Assembly (NCBI RefSeq): GCF_026230105.1
Contig: NC_079475.1
Span: 27,588,086 to 27,652,085 of the forward strand
DNA from: Diorhabda sublineata
Lineage: Eukaryota; Arthropoda; Insecta; Coleoptera; Chrysomelidae
Direction of reading: 5' to 3'
Length of the DNA: 64,000 nucleotides
Shown one piece after another: positions 12,934-25,329 of this stretch; the stretch's first letter is position 1, and every line of letters starts with the position of its first letter. Below the pieces are notes generated by a model that did no database searches, had not been told where the DNA came from, and saw nothing but the letters and a program-made list of their open reading frames with translations. The translations under genes were made by a program, and so were the position numbers.

Positions 12934-12936
<3 letters not shown>
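12830..12936 (+). repeat. Penelope-associated tail repeat, copy 2, abutting a TA microsatellite
   Basis: Contains cgaaacgtcaat, a T-rich tract, aactaatttggaaatag and gagacctaaaatcaagaac, the conserved tail blocks. The tail runs straight into the (TA)n tract at 12939. Confidence 0.6.

Positions 12937-12938
<2 letters not shown>

Positions 12939-12983
<45 letters not shown>
12939..12983. repeat. (TA)n microsatellite
   Basis: About 22 uninterrupted TA units between a Penelope tail and the mariner remnant. Confidence 0.95.
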
Positions 12984-12987
<4 letters not shown>

Positions 12988-13880
12988 GTGGTTCATTAAA
13001 AATATCCAATCTCCTCAAAATAGGATGATTCTGCTCAACATGCCTTTTGCAAATATTGTTAGTTTCCGCTAGTTCAAAGTTTAAATTTAAATTTTCGCAA
13101 TAATTTTTTATGTTTTTACAATTTCTCTTTGAAAATTGGCAATTTTTCGTTTTCTGGCATGAGGAATCATAATTTGTACTCTAATTTAACATTGCTATTA
13201 GAGGGTGCTAGTTACACTTGTTTGTGTTAATTAAATCAAAGTAAACTTTTTTGCGCTAAGCTTACAACTAAAATAATAAAAAAATATTGAAAAGTATTGA
13301 ATTCTACAAAAGAAAGTTACTCTTCTTTGATTCGTGTAACTCAATCGGTTATTGAGTTATTTGCTTCTAAAAAGTTCGAAGGCAACCCGATTACAAACTG
13401 TACCAAAATCATTACAACCGCTTAGGTGAAACGGGGTCTTTACGCTCTAAAACTGAGCACAGTGGTACAAAAAAAGTCACTGCCGATGAAGAAGATGAAA
13501 TTTTAATTTGTGTTACGGAGAATCCAAATATCAGTACTCGCTAATTAAGTCTGCAAACAGGTATAAGCCAATCATCTATTTTTAGAAAACTGAAGAGGGA
13601 AAAATTGCATCTACTTGTATCATTACACTCCTGTTCAGAATTTATTACCTCAAGATTTACCTAAGCGTCTACAATTTGGTGTGGTGTAATATGTGGATAT
13701 TTAATAGGTCCTTTTGATTTGCTAACCAATTTAAATGGACCTCTTTATTTAGATTTTCTTCAAGAACATTTACATGAATTACTAGAGGATATACATCTCA
13801 CTTAAAGACAAAATATGTGGTTTTTGCACGACGGAGCACCACCACATTATTCTTCACAAGTTCGTCAATTGTAATGAATT
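12984..13880 (+). pseudogene. Mariner/IS630-type transposase, internally deleted
   Basis: The left end gagtggttcattaaaaatat could be a terminal repeat. A helix-turn-helix region is readable: YQNHYNRLGETGSLRSKTEH-like residues near 13400-13470, then VTADEEDEILI and ISQSSIFRKLKREKLH (about 13475-13605). A jump with loss of the first catalytic Asp block follows. Then LNGPLYLDFLQEHLHELLED-like residues (about 13730-13795) and MWFLHDGAPPHYSSQVRQL (13815-13872) give the second catalytic Asp in HDGAPPH. The frame changes several times and the block with the third catalytic residue is missing. The protein acted in the nucleus as a cut-and-paste transposase. Confidence 0.75.
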
Positions 13881-13899
13881 GTTATTCACTAATATACAT

Positions 13900-16670
13900 T
13901 GTGTCAACCTTCAAAAATTGGACCAAATACAGAAGACGCATAATACATTCATAAACACAGTAGCTTGAAATGTGGACTTATTAAAAAATAATTTAACATT
14001 GATTTAAGTTAAAGTAAAGGTCGCTACCAGTTGGAATAAACGTCAAAGGTTAAAGAGTCACGTGATATTCTAAACATAAAAACGTGACCACTAATGTTTC
14101 GAACGCGTGCTACCCTAATTCGGTAATGGGGTAGACACCACACGATCGTGTCGGGTATTCGGGGTCATTCTGTTTGGGGAAGAATTACGATCTCATTACA
14201 CTAATTGACTGTGCGGTTGTTACCTGGCGGCGAATGGTTTATGCCGGAAAACCAGCTGTCACCTTAGCGGTCATCACAAAATCAATAAATCATTCACTTA
14301 GTGTAAGGGTTTTCCACCCTCGGGGTTTGTTCACTATCCTGAAAACGACAATTCAATCGAATTTTGAGCAACTATTTATATATTTATATTATTTCATGTG
14401 AGCAAACCATAATAATTATTTATATCCTTCCAATTGTCGAAATATATTACAGCAAGAACAAGCCGTAGAACTTTTCCCAAATTAAAAATGAACAAATCAT
14501 AGTCAAACATCTTATGATTTATATATTCTCCTTCTTCCGTTATATACATGATTGCTTCACAGCTGTAGCAGGAAAAATCGTAATTAATAGTGTAGGAATA
14601 TGTATTCCAGCGTAATTATACAAAATAAAGATTCCATTATATTTATCTCAAGCTTCAAATGATAAGCATTAACAAGTAAAAGGAATGTTCCATAAAAACC
14701 AATTGATATTTTAGTTACTTAAACTTCGAATCGTTATATCCTAACCCTAAGCTAAGCAAAATATTTTGTTAACAAACCTTATATCAATTCAATTTCTTTA
14801 TCTGAAATCATTAATGAAGCACTCTCTCCGATAAAATCCACAACAGTAATTAAAACAATATTATTTACTCAAATAGTGCTTTTGCGGAAACTTTAATTGT
14901 CAGGAGGAAGAAATGAAAAAAAAACATCACATCTTGTAAGTATCTTATTTCACAGCAATATTTTATAGATATATATTGGTCTATATCGCAATAGTTATGA
15001 AGCACACTGCATAGAAGATGTAATAGATTAAAATTTCATGTAAGTGGACTGTTACGTTTTTTACACACCAAGCAAGAAAAGTTTTGTATCAATCTTCATT
15101 TCTTCGGGATTCTTAATATCTGTGCAGCTTTTCGTCATTCTAAATATGTTTTACGATCAAATTTCTCTAGGATGGAAAACTCTTTCAATAATAAATTAAA
15201 AATCTTCTTAAAAATTGAAGTCGGCATCTTCCCATCGTTAAATAATTTTTCCGAAATCATTAGATAAAGATCAGCGCATCGTATATTATCATATTTCAGC
15301 ATAGTTTTCGAAATAATCCAATATAATCACAGCATTTGAGTAATCCTATGATATTAGAGATGAATTTAATGGTTACCATTAACATTAACACCTGACTATT
15401 AATTGTACAGCATTTTAATCGATAAATTCATAGTTGATTACGAATTCTCGTAGGTTGCGCTACGTGGAGGCATGCCTTGAAACCGCAGAAAAAAATATTT
15501 CCATTGAAACGGTACAGTCGAATGAAGGATTTTCAGATGTGATTTATTCTAACTTCAATTCAAAAACGGGAAGAAGTTGGAAGAAAACATATAAGCATAT
15601 TTTTCTCTAACATGGAAAATTTGAAAGAATTACCATGTACAATCAATTGTTGCTAGAATTCACATGATATTTACAGTATTGTCTAATCTTTAATTTAAAT
15701 CGTTCCACAACTTCAAATAATGTATTGACTTACCTCTTCATGTGATCGGTCAAATAACAAAATAAAACGTTGGGTTATGTATTAATTTTAACCGTATCCT
15801 CTCGTGTAATTCTGAGAATAAGTGATCCTAGAAAAATAATTATCTTTATTTTTCTCTACATTTATCTCCTTCTGTTGCTTTCTGATGACAAGATATGATA
15901 GATATTCATGGTATAATTATTTTTTGTAACATTTTATTTACAAAAGTATGTTTATTCAGGAGCATTTTTACAGTCAGAATCGTAAAAACTGGTGGATGGA
16001 TGGAGGAACTGCAATATTGCCGAAAGTTATGTAGAATATTTCATATCTAATAAGATTGTTATGGTAAGTCATATCCAAGTTTGTGCTGGTACTTATTTAT
16101 TTATTATGGGAGAAGACATGTATTGATTCTAGAGATTTATGAAAATTTCCGAATAGCACTATACATTCAAATTTTAAGGATTGTAATAAAGATTCTTAAT
16201 ATTGGCGTTATAATAGTTATTTATGTACCAAGCGGAAGAACACGTTCTGAAGTGCTTTAACGTCAGAATTTTTCTGGTTACGTTTTTTAATATCAAATGT
16301 GAGCTGATAATCAACCTTGGTATACTAAAAAAACTTTTTACTGCTATCATTATAATCCAATTTACGTCTTCAGAGACCTTCGGACAGGACACAACAATGC
16401 CAATGCCCATGTTTAACAGTATCAAGTTGCAATAACATAGTATTTTGTTGCAATTTAAGTACTTTTCATATTTCAGTGTTTGAATCTTCCCTACCACTCT
16501 TATGTACAGAGCAAGAAATGCAGAAAGTGATCTCTACCCTTCAATTTGTCCAAAGTGACATTATTTTATCGGGTATCAAACGTTGTACGTGTTAATAGTA
16601 AAATATACACAGAATTGTGACTTTTTATACCACTGAATAAACTCCGAAATATGATGTATTCACTACTATT
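13900..16670. other. Mostly featureless; GC-richer patch at 14090-14350
   Basis: The patch at 14090-14350 has many CpG and a 75-codon open frame (14174-14401) that I do not recognise; it could be an old unrelated insertion. The remainder, to 16670, holds only short AT-biased frames. Confidence 0.45.
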
Positions 16671-16679
16671 AGTGATTAG

Positions 16680-16835
16680 TTGATTTGAATTATTTATACT
16701 TAAGACAGCTGTAACTAAGTTGAAATTTCTGGAACCGTTGGAAATATTCATACTGAATACTCTGTTTATACCACCACTACACCAACACTCACAATTATAA
16801 TGTTTGACGCGCATTTCGATAACCAAGTTATGGAA
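16680..16835 (-). repeat. Penelope-type non-coding repeat, copy B (inverted)
   Basis: On the minus strand it reads ataacttggttatcgaaat, then gtgagtgttggtgtagtggt and a cagtatgaatat block. It is the inverted counterpart of copy C at 17840 and flanks the coding fragment at 16862-17700. Confidence 0.65.
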
Positions 16836-16861
16836 GCATTTCGAAAAACAAATAAGTCATT

Positions 16862-17700
16862 TTGGAACTCAACTCAAAATATCCATCTATAAAGTATACC
16901 TATGAAATGGAAATTAATGGACAGTTACCATTTTTAGATACTTTAGTAATTAGGAATAGTAATAGGCTAGAATTTGATGTACTTAGGAAAACCGCCGCTA
17001 CTTACAGATACATCCCGGCTTATTCTTTTCATTGTATCCAACATGGCCAATCTCCATTTCTTGATACATCGGTTAATCCACTTTCCACTTACCATCACCA
17101 TCGAGAGATACAATAAGGAAAAGACCTTTATTGAGGATGTAGCTGTACTCAACGGTTATGTTAAAAGAATTATAAATAGGTTAATTATTCGTCATAGGTT
17201 TAAGAAACCAATTTTTTCCAAACCCAAAATAAAAAAACAAGAAAAATTTGCTCTGATACCTTTCAATCCTGTTTATATAAAATGATTGGAAGGAATATTT
17301 AACAGAGTATTCTCTAAATTGGTTTATAATACCAACAATACATTAAAACAAATGTGTGATTCTAAGTTTAAAATACCAAATTTAGAAAAGATATATGAAA
17401 TTAGCTGTGGTGATTGTGACGGGAAGTATAATGGTCAGACTAAGAGATCCGTTATTGTCTGGTTTGAAGAGCACATAGCTCATTTAAAATAAGAACGGAC
17501 CGGAAATTCGAGTATTGTCGATCACGCTGCTAGACGTAAATATTAATGACATAAATATTAATAGTGTAAAATTGTTAAAAAATGTATCCAATAATAATCT
17601 GTTGGATGCATTTGCAAGCATTGAAATTGTTAGATGAACGAGTAGCTTAAACAGGGACAAAAGGCCAATTCATTACATCCAACTCTGTAGTTTAGTAGTA
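16862..17700 (+). pseudogene. Penelope-like element: RT C-terminus plus GIY-YIG endonuclease
   Basis: The first frame (16862-16980) reads YPSIKYTYEMEINGQLPFLD followed by LVIRNSN. This is the block just after the YVDD catalytic site of Penelope reverse transcriptases (I-FT-E-E-N--LPFLD-L--R). A frameshift near 16980-17050 scrambles the YRKPT-TDRY region. A third frame (17286-17492) has the GIY-YIG endonuclease start: IYEISCGDCDGKYNGQTKRS, then WFEEHIAHLK. The first Tyr of GIY is kept and the YIG motif reads YNG. Degraded traces continue to SSIVDHAAR and beyond. The copy is 5-prime truncated, losing the YVDD motif, and lies between inverted repeat copies B and C. Confidence 0.8.
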
Positions 17701-17839
17701 AAGGAATAAATGTGAAGGTTGACGGCAAGGAGGTTTTTCCCCTTAAATTAATTTTTGCGGGAGAAGGTTTAATGTTGAGAAAATTTTGTATAAACCAGGT
17801 AAGTCAAGTCATTAGGTTTTAGTTCAACTTTAAGCAAGA

Positions 17840-17965
17840 CGATAACTTGGTTATAGAAACGCACATCAGAGAGTGTAATTGTGACTGTTGATGCAGTAGT
17901 GGTGTACACAGTGTATTCAGTATGAATATCTCCAAGACAGCTGTGACAATAGTGACCATAAACCT
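17840..17965 (+). repeat. Penelope-type non-coding repeat, copy C
   Basis: Reads ataacttggttatagaaacg, then agagagtgtaattgtgac and cagtatgaatatctccaa, in the sense orientation just downstream of the coding fragment. This fits the 3-prime non-coding end of the element. Confidence 0.65.
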
Positions 17966-17969
17966 CGTG

Positions 17970-19715
17970 AATCTTTCACTACACTCGGTAATTATTCCTT
18001 ATAAATACGCCTCTGTTAGTCTATGAATTATATAACAATCAAAGTTTTCTCATAATTTGGTATCAATACGGTTAAAATTCAATCATTCAATTCATAAGAT
18101 TGACTTGCAATTAAATAAATCAGCTCAAGATTTTGCTAACCATACTGAATTTTCAATAAAACAGAAGATAACCAACAATTGTGCAAATGTACAAATGAAT
18201 TCAGGAATAGAAGATTTGTGGAAATTGATTACTTGGTAGCATGCATATTATATACGTATCAATCCAATAACAGAATATGAAGTTATGGTAACTAATAATT
18301 ATCAACAATTAAATGTCGCATGAAAGAACCAATTTCTTCTCATATTTCAGATTTTTTATGAAGAGCTTCAGTGATTACTAATATTTGAGGTATGTTACTA
18401 AAATATTTTTGTCTATCTGAGATAGTGTGGTCACATTCTAGAAGTCATTTTATATTCAACTTTATTTTATAAATTAAAATTTTTCAACAATTCAATTCAA
18501 TGAATGAAGATTTGTGGAAAAGTGAGCTTGAATAAAATATTTCAAATAGTAAATATGATTAAAAATTCCTCTTATGTCTTATTACTTAAATTTGTAAAGT
18601 ACGTGAAGACTACCAAAAGTCTAATTTTCTATTTCATAAAACCTGGAAAATAATTTGTTGCAAAACTTACCGGCTATCGAAAATGTTTATCTTGATTTCT
18701 CTTGATTGTAAAATGCATCTTTCCATTCATATTATAATTATTTTGGTCCGTTAAAGAAACATAAAGATTACGATAAAATATCGAAATAGCGATATTTTTT
18801 ATAACTAAATCGCAGAAATAGATCAAATTGCAGTTATTATTGAGTCGATAAACCAGTATTGCAAACCCCAGCTTTAAGATATACTTAGTTTGGAAGATTT
18901 GCATTATTACTAAAAAAGCAAAAATATCCAGCTTCCAATAAAAATATTTCAGTTGCACAATGTAAATTAACAGATAACAAGGAATAATTTACCTAGTAGC
19001 ATTTGAATAATAACTTTTTTATCAATTGACGCATTGCAATTCACGAGTTTATTTTATACAAGGTGAACACAAAAGTTTTTCACCTAACCATATTAATTGA
19101 TGAAGAATAAACGTTCTCTCACTAAAAGAAACTAGAAAAATTACAGTATTCAATTGTTAAAAGCTCTGACTACTAATCAATATTAATTGTAAATTGAATT
19201 AATTGTAACTGTGTAATCAGTTGCTGTGGTGTAAGTAGTGGAAAATTTGAATATTCTATTTCAATTATTATTTTTCCGATTCTCCAACATATACAATTTA
19301 AATATGTTAAGTTAAATAGAGCACCTTGTATTTCATTACATTTTCGTCTGTATTTTTGAAGCCAAATCGTTTAACATCATTTATTCAAAATCCAACCATT
19401 TTATATATATATTTCATTTTTAGTTAAAACTTAGAAATACTAAATTATTCAACAATAGAAAATGGTAGGCCTTGATTTCATTATTTAAGGACATAATACT
19501 GAAAAGTTATGAATAACGTTAGGGATATTAATTTTGGATATCATTAAGGACGTTAACTAGGTATTTTGAATTAATACAGTTAGATAACTCACAAACAAAA
19601 ATAACTAAATAATAAATCGACATAATTTTATAAAAAAATTCAAACCTATCACTATCAACTTCTAAATATTTATAAATTCCTTTCTTCAAGTAATTTTGAA
19701 AAGATGGTCAGGTGT
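17970..19715. other. AT-rich DNA without a recognisable gene
   Basis: The only notable items are tacaaggtg near 19058 and its complement caccttgta near 19318. This could be a 9-bp inverted pair around 260 bp, too short to call an element. Confidence 0.45.
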
Positions 19716-19719
19716 TAGA

Positions 19720-20420
19720 GAATTGAAAGCAATATATCTGATTGTCATTGTAACTTCAAATACCAAAGTCTAAAGGAGCCAAATGAAGAGAGTGAGGTAG
19801 TAGGTAATTGACAATACATCTATCATGAAACATGTTGTAAATATGCTGAGCAATACGCCCAATGTTATGAGGTAGTGCTCCATCGTGGTTATACTAAGCA
19901 GAAGCCGCCTCTCTATTTCTATGTAGTATGTAACTCAGGTCGTATGGCTTCTTCTGAATTGTGGCAATATCTTTCCACATTCTCATTTTCATAAAAAATG
20001 TTAATGCAGGAATTTTATCGTCTTTTAATTAAAAAAAAACCTTGAAACTCCAACTATCATGGAACGTTCTTTACTAACAGGCGGATTTTCATAACACCAA
20101 CAACGAGAATTACGTCTATTGTATAATCCATTTTATTTATACTTGCTTCATCACTCCATATAACTTTTTTATGAAATTTTAATCCTCTTCCAGGAAAATC
20201 GCATAATTTTAAGTGTTTCACAATAACCGTAAAATAATCAAAAATATCAATTTCGCTTATAACCCAGACCACTAGCGATTTGTTCTTATTAATTTTTGCC
20301 TCACTCACAGCAGTTTTTTCACAATCTTACAATATTACCAGTTGCATTTGGTCCATTAGGATATCATAATGCAAAAACACAGTAAGTCCGTTCAACAATC
20401 CTATTATACTCGTAGTAAAC
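19720..20420 (-). pseudogene. Mariner/IS630-type transposase, minus strand
   Basis: Reading on the minus strand from about 20310, KKVIWSDEA (the block around the first catalytic Asp) is followed after a frameshift by NRRNSRCWCYENPPVSKERS (about 20105-20060). This is the family's NRHN-RYW-ENP block. A shortened region follows, then NHDGALPHNIGRIAQHIYN (19899-19843) with the second catalytic Asp. LPHSLHLAPLDFG (19803 down to about 19765) follows, corresponding to PRSPDL-PLDF with the third Asp. All three catalytic Asp positions are still visible, but frameshifts and a shortened spacing between the first two blocks make it a pseudogene. The N-terminal DNA-binding part was not found. Confidence 0.75.
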
Positions 20421-20429
20421 AATAATGAG

Positions 20430-21715
20430 AATATATAAAACAATCGTCATTAGTACATCTTACATTCATCATTATCAATGAGTTGGATATATGGAGTTAA
20501 CGGTCAAGAACTTTTGGTTATGGACTACAATTTCACGTCACCAGATTTGTTCCCAATTGAGATTCTATTATTCAATATTTACTAGACTCTTTCAACATTT
20601 TGAAAAATCGAGATATCTCGAATTTTCTTCATAGATATAGGACATTGGGCACAATTTATAACTAAAATTTTATGTTGCTTCGAAAATAAAATAAAAACAA
20701 AAAGTTGTATTTAAAATGACATAGTTGAAATCTACTTCCGGTATAATCGGAAGTTTCACATTTAGGACATTATATTTGAACTTAGCTTTATTCAAAACCT
20801 ACAGCTTCGTAATTACAAATTTTCAACATAATTTGTATCCATCACTACTTTTCTCTCTACACCAGATATATGATGAATAACGTGTTTCCTCCCATAAAAG
20901 TATTTTTTGACGTTTTAGCTCTATTTTGATACATCAAAATACATTTTTGCAGTAGTATCGACAAATAGAAATAATGTACGGAGAGCCAGATTCTATTGTT
21001 GTCTGAGAACCAAAGGAAGTAAATTTATAGAAAATTTTTTTGCTGTTATACTAATTTATAAATAATTCGATTTTTCTTGATTGTTATTCATAATATTTGT
21101 AATTTCTCAATTATTCACTTCTTATTTTTTCAAATTATACATTTCTGAAGTTGCAAACAATAGTTTTTCTTTCGCAATGTCCTTAAGCAAAACGTCTTCT
21201 GATTGGCATACCTAATACATGTGTTCAAGCATAAAAATTAATAGGACAACTCCCTCGATACGTCATGATTCAGGATTCCTTATTCAGGAAAATCAATAGA
21301 ACATCAAGTAGACAATATATGTGGGCGTAATGCGTAGCTAACTGCTATTTTCAGGAAAACAGCGCATGAAACGCGCGCCTCTCCTCGACAATAGCGTCGA
21401 CGAATCATATACGTTTTGAGATGGTTGGATGATTAGGTAAAAATGGAGATATGGAAGGTTGAATCAATGAATACCTTCGAATCATTTTACTTCAATACTC
21501 ACGTTCGTAGTGTTTTATGAACTGTTTCATTTAAAAAATTCAAAAATAATGTATACAGAAAATTTTAGAATATTTTAAAATCAAAGATTTGTTCATATAT
21601 AAAAATGACCCAAATAAACTCATTAGTAAAGAATATTATTGTGTAAAAAGACGAGAAATGCTATTTCTCATTAATACAAAGACTATAATTTGTGAAATTA
21701 TTTTCAAACATGTCT
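20430..21715. other. AT-rich DNA without a recognisable feature
   Basis: No family motif on either strand. A short GC-richer stretch (21340-21420) contains cgcgcgcctctcctcgacaa; nothing was identified. Confidence 0.45.
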
Positions 21716-21721
21716 ACAAGA

Positions 21722-22539
21722 TTTCAGGACTACCAGAAATTCAAACGTATAACTACAAACAAAGAACACAACTCTATAATACACCATTAGCGAATGTCCT
21801 GTGAAGTGATGATTCTAAATGAGAAAAGAATAAATATATAAAGGGTCTTTTAAAAAAAGGCGTTCCCATCTCCAGGATATATATAAAATTGAAAAATTTT
21901 TGGGGTTTGTTCGGTAACAAATTTTCGTAAAGTCGCCCGTTTTCAGGATAAAGGGCTTTGAAAAAATTTTCTCAATTAATCAATATTTCTATTAACGTCA
22001 ATTAGAATATTAAATTTTGAATAGTATGAGTTTAAAAATTTTTACAAGCATCAATAATATCAAATAACACCGGAGACCTTAAATAATTATTTCCCAGAAG
22101 ATTAATACATGAGTATTCGAAGGCTCGGAAAATATATTAAAGTTAGTCCACTTTAGTGTTTGGCATAACTTGGCATTATTAATCTTCTGGGAAATAATTA
22201 TTTAAGATTTCCGCTGATTTTTGATATTATTTACGTTAATAGAAATATTGATTAATTGAGAAAATTTTTTCAATTAATGAGTTTTGTGTATTTTTTTTCC
22301 TCAAAGCCCTTTATCTTGAAAACTGGCGACTTTACGAAAATTTGCTACCGAACTAACCACAAAAATTTTTCAATTTTATATATATCCTAGAGATGGGAAC
22401 ACCTTTTTTGGAACACCATTTATATATTTATTCTTTTCTCATTTAGAATCATCACATCACAGGACATTCGCTAATGGTGTATTATAGAGTTGTGCTCTTT
22501 GTTTGTAGTTATACGTTTGAATTTCTGGTAGTCCTGAAA
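21722..22539. mobile_element. Fold-back element with arms of about 370 bp
   Basis: The left arm (21722-22107) and right arm (22177-22539) are inverted copies. They start at tttcaggactaccagaaatt from the outside and end at cccagaagattaata next to the spacer. Identity is high by eye, with small indels. The 69-bp spacer carries a 38-bp core (22121-22158) that also occurs at 30.27 and 41.75 kb. Frames in the arms (for example 21589-21804) are open only by chance and show no transposase motif. Non-autonomous fold-back DNA is the best description. Confidence 0.8.
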
Positions 22540-22882
22540 CTAGATTTTTGGAATAAAATTTGTAATAGATAGATATGTTTATATTATTAGAAAACCATTT
22601 CTAGTTCGTTTATAAGAAATTTGGAAATGTTTCTATCCAATTTTGTTTTAATGCGAATACAGGATGAGTCATATGTTTACCATATGAAGAGAGCCTCAAG
22701 GAGGATCATGAGGCTACTAGAAAGTTTCAACTCTTCTTTATTTATTCACATTGTGGCTTGTGAAATTGGTTAAAGTGTTCACACAGCTAATTGGATTTTT
22801 TAAATTCTTTCATGATGAAGCAGCACACTACAGTACAATAAGCACTGGACAAGTAAGTCGAGAACTAATGTTACTCAATGAA

Positions 22883-22902
22883 AAGTAAGTAAGTAAGTAA
22901 GA
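22883..22902. repeat. (AAGT)n tetranucleotide repeat
   Basis: Five near-perfect aagt units. Confidence 0.85.
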
Positions 22903-22943
22903 AAAGACAATTTGCGTATTTATATTTATCTATAGATCACCTT

Positions 22944-23970
22944 CATCATGAATAAAGAAATAGGAATAAAATCAAAATAGAAATTTGTCTTGATAAGAAA
23001 AATGAATTTATCCTTATATCTGACATCTCAATATGTAGAAGTAAACAATTTAATTATTTGTAGTCTTATGAAAATTAAAAAAATAGAACTATAAATTTCA
23101 CTTAAATTATTTAGTTCCTTTTTATCATTTATAGCTTTTTTGCTCTCATGAATGATGCAGTTTTATTTTTTATCGTATTGAAGAGTTTATTTTTTAAATA
23201 CTGAGATGTCTGCTCTATGTAGACAGCGTCACAATTAGTACATTAATAATATCATATTTATTGAAATAATTCGATAGTTGTTAGGAAAGTCCTTGTATAT
23301 ATATGCCGAGGAAAAATGTTTTATGTTCTGATGTTTCGTTTCTGTTTTGTATTTTAATTGATTGTAGTATCTGTTTCTTTTTTTCTTGAATATGTTGTTC
23401 ATCATTTTTTCCAGATAATTATTTTTTTTTCCAATACACTTTTTGTTAGTATCTGAATTGTGGCATAGGATGACATGAATTGAAGTTGGAATATTTTGAG
23501 GACCAAGTTGGTTTCGTATACCATTCTGTTCTTATGTTAATGTTAATTTTATGGAATTTGACATCAAGAAAATTTATTTTATTATATTGTTAGATTTCGA
23601 TTGTGAATTGAAGTTTTATATGGTAAGAATTAAATTTTTTATGTATGTTTTCAATTTGATTCTTTGGTACGGTAGTAAAGCAATCGTCTAAGTTTTCTTA
23701 GGACAGTTTCCTCAAGATCTTCCATTATTAATTATTATTAATATATATAATATATAATATATTAATAAGAGCGAAAAAGGTATAAATGATAAAAAAGATC
23801 TAAATAATTAAAGTAAAATTTCTAGCTCTATTTTTAAAACTCTAATGAAACTACAAATACTTTAATTGATTGCCGCTACATATTGAGATGTAAGATCTAA
23901 TGAAAAATTCATTTTTCTTACTAAAACAAATTTCTATTTTGATTTTATTCTTATTTTGATATTCATGATG
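22944..23970 (-). mobile_element. Penelope-like element with inverted terminal arms
   Basis: The left arm (22944-23152) and right arm (23761-23970) are inverted copies of about 208 bp, with catcatgaat outermost and gctc/gagc at the inner edges. They enclose a roughly 600-bp minus-strand Penelope-type coding remnant. Because the arm at the 3-prime side of the gene contains the end of the coding region, the other arm is an inverted duplicate of the element's 3-prime end. Penelope-like elements are known for complex, partly inverted insertion structures. Confidence 0.75.
23155..23710 (-). pseudogene. Penelope-like RT/GIY-YIG coding remnant
   Basis: On the minus strand NCDAVYIEQTSQYLKNKL (23237-23184) matches the GIY-YIG endonuclease block (C-NCD--YIGQTSR-L--R) of Penelope-like elements, with YIG changed to YIE. 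Earlier in the reading direction come degraded pieces: AYIQGLS-like residues near 23300 and NKYDIINV near 23260, matching PY--GLS-K---F-KYDI of the connector before the endonuclease. The reverse transcriptase core is not readable. The gene has several stops and frame changes. It lies between the inverted arms of the element. Confidence 0.7.
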
Positions 23971-23999
23971 TAAGCAATCTATTTATTATTATAAATATA

Positions 24000-24085
24000 C
24001 AAATTCTCAGTGTCAATATCATATTTTGAAAAAGACTGAAATAAGTCCAGACAGAAGAGACCTGAAATCAAGAACTTTTATAAGA
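24000..24085 (+). repeat. Penelope-associated tail repeat, copy 3
   Basis: cagtgtcaatatcatatttt, gaaaaagactgaaataagtc, then gagacctgaaatcaagaac. It sits directly outside the right arm of the element at 22.9-23.97 kb, which ties this tail to the Penelope family. The internal gaaacgtcaa block is deleted here. Confidence 0.65.
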
Positions 24086-24089
24086 TTAA

Positions 24090-25325
24090 TATTATTTAAA
24101 AAATAGATAAAATAAATATAATTCATTGATAGAAATATATTTTTTCGTAATACTTTTAAAAACTATCCCCAGAGTATCCGTAGTTCAAAACGGCAATTAA
24201 CAATCCAGCAACAAAAATGTGTGAGTTCCATTTCGAGAATCTACTTTGAATTGTTTTTATTTGTTGCGATTGTATTTTTTCTATTTCTTATTTATGCGTC
24301 TTAACCACATAATTTTAGTTATTGTTATAAAATTGCAGCTAGTTATTGTTATTAGTTACTATTTTTTGATGTTTGCTGTTTGACGTTTTTATAATTAGAT
24401 ACAGTTTATTATTTCAGTTGAATTACTTGAAATTTATAAGAATTGCTTAAATCAATAACTTATTTATGACACTTCATTATAATTGCTCTATGTTTAATAA
24501 GATTTAATCATTCAATGATAATTCCTAAGCCTGTTATAGAATTTTGTATTTTACCTAATACCAGTGAAATGCTTAATAGTAGTTACTGCATCATGAACTA
24601 AATTTGGAAAATCAAATGAGCTGTATAAACACTATAGTCAAATTTATCGTCAGTTTCATAAATCAACCTGTAAATTAATAAAGAAAAGAAATTGACACTT
24701 TCTAGTAGCTACTTGATATCTTCCCTGAGGGACTCTATATATACTCTCTATAGACGTATGTAAAGCTCCTCATTCATTATCTCCTCCATTATTTCGATTT
24801 TAGGAAAATACACGTACTTCTACTGTACAAATACTATGCTTATACGATTCAGTTGGACTAAACTTATCAAATCTTCATAATAACTCTCACGTGATAATTT
24901 AAAAATACATTAATTATTTATTATAAATGAAAAATATCCAATATTTCAATATGAAGAATTCTCTAATAATTAAAAAATAATCATATAATTGCAACATTTG
25001 CAAACATTTTACAGGTATCGATTTCAATACTTATAACAGATGTAGACCTTCCTCTTTAAAAAACGAAGTTCATTTTTGCAGATACAGATATCACATATTG
25101 TTCCTTATAATTTTTATGTCCGCTCCATTCAAATTATCAGTTCATCAGATTTTCTTTGAGCTCAATATGCCTCTTGAAGCTCGTTTTTTTAAAATTGTGA
25201 GAAATATGTATTACAAGTTCATTCGCAGTGAAAGTTTACGACTTGTTCATTCTCATAATAAAATCTCATATAGCTTAAGAGAAATTAGGAAAATCATTTC
25301 TCTGTTTTTTACTTTGAAGGTACTA
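24090..25325. other. AT-rich DNA without a recognisable feature
   Basis: No transposon or gene motif recognised. A 76-codon plus frame at 25098-25328 has no recognisable domain. Confidence 0.45.
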
Positions 25326-25329
25326 TAAC

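Noticed and set aside
19056..19330. tacaaggtg / caccttgta pair as a 270-bp MITE
   Set aside because: The inverted match is only 9 bp and does not extend; chance is likely in this AT-rich DNA.
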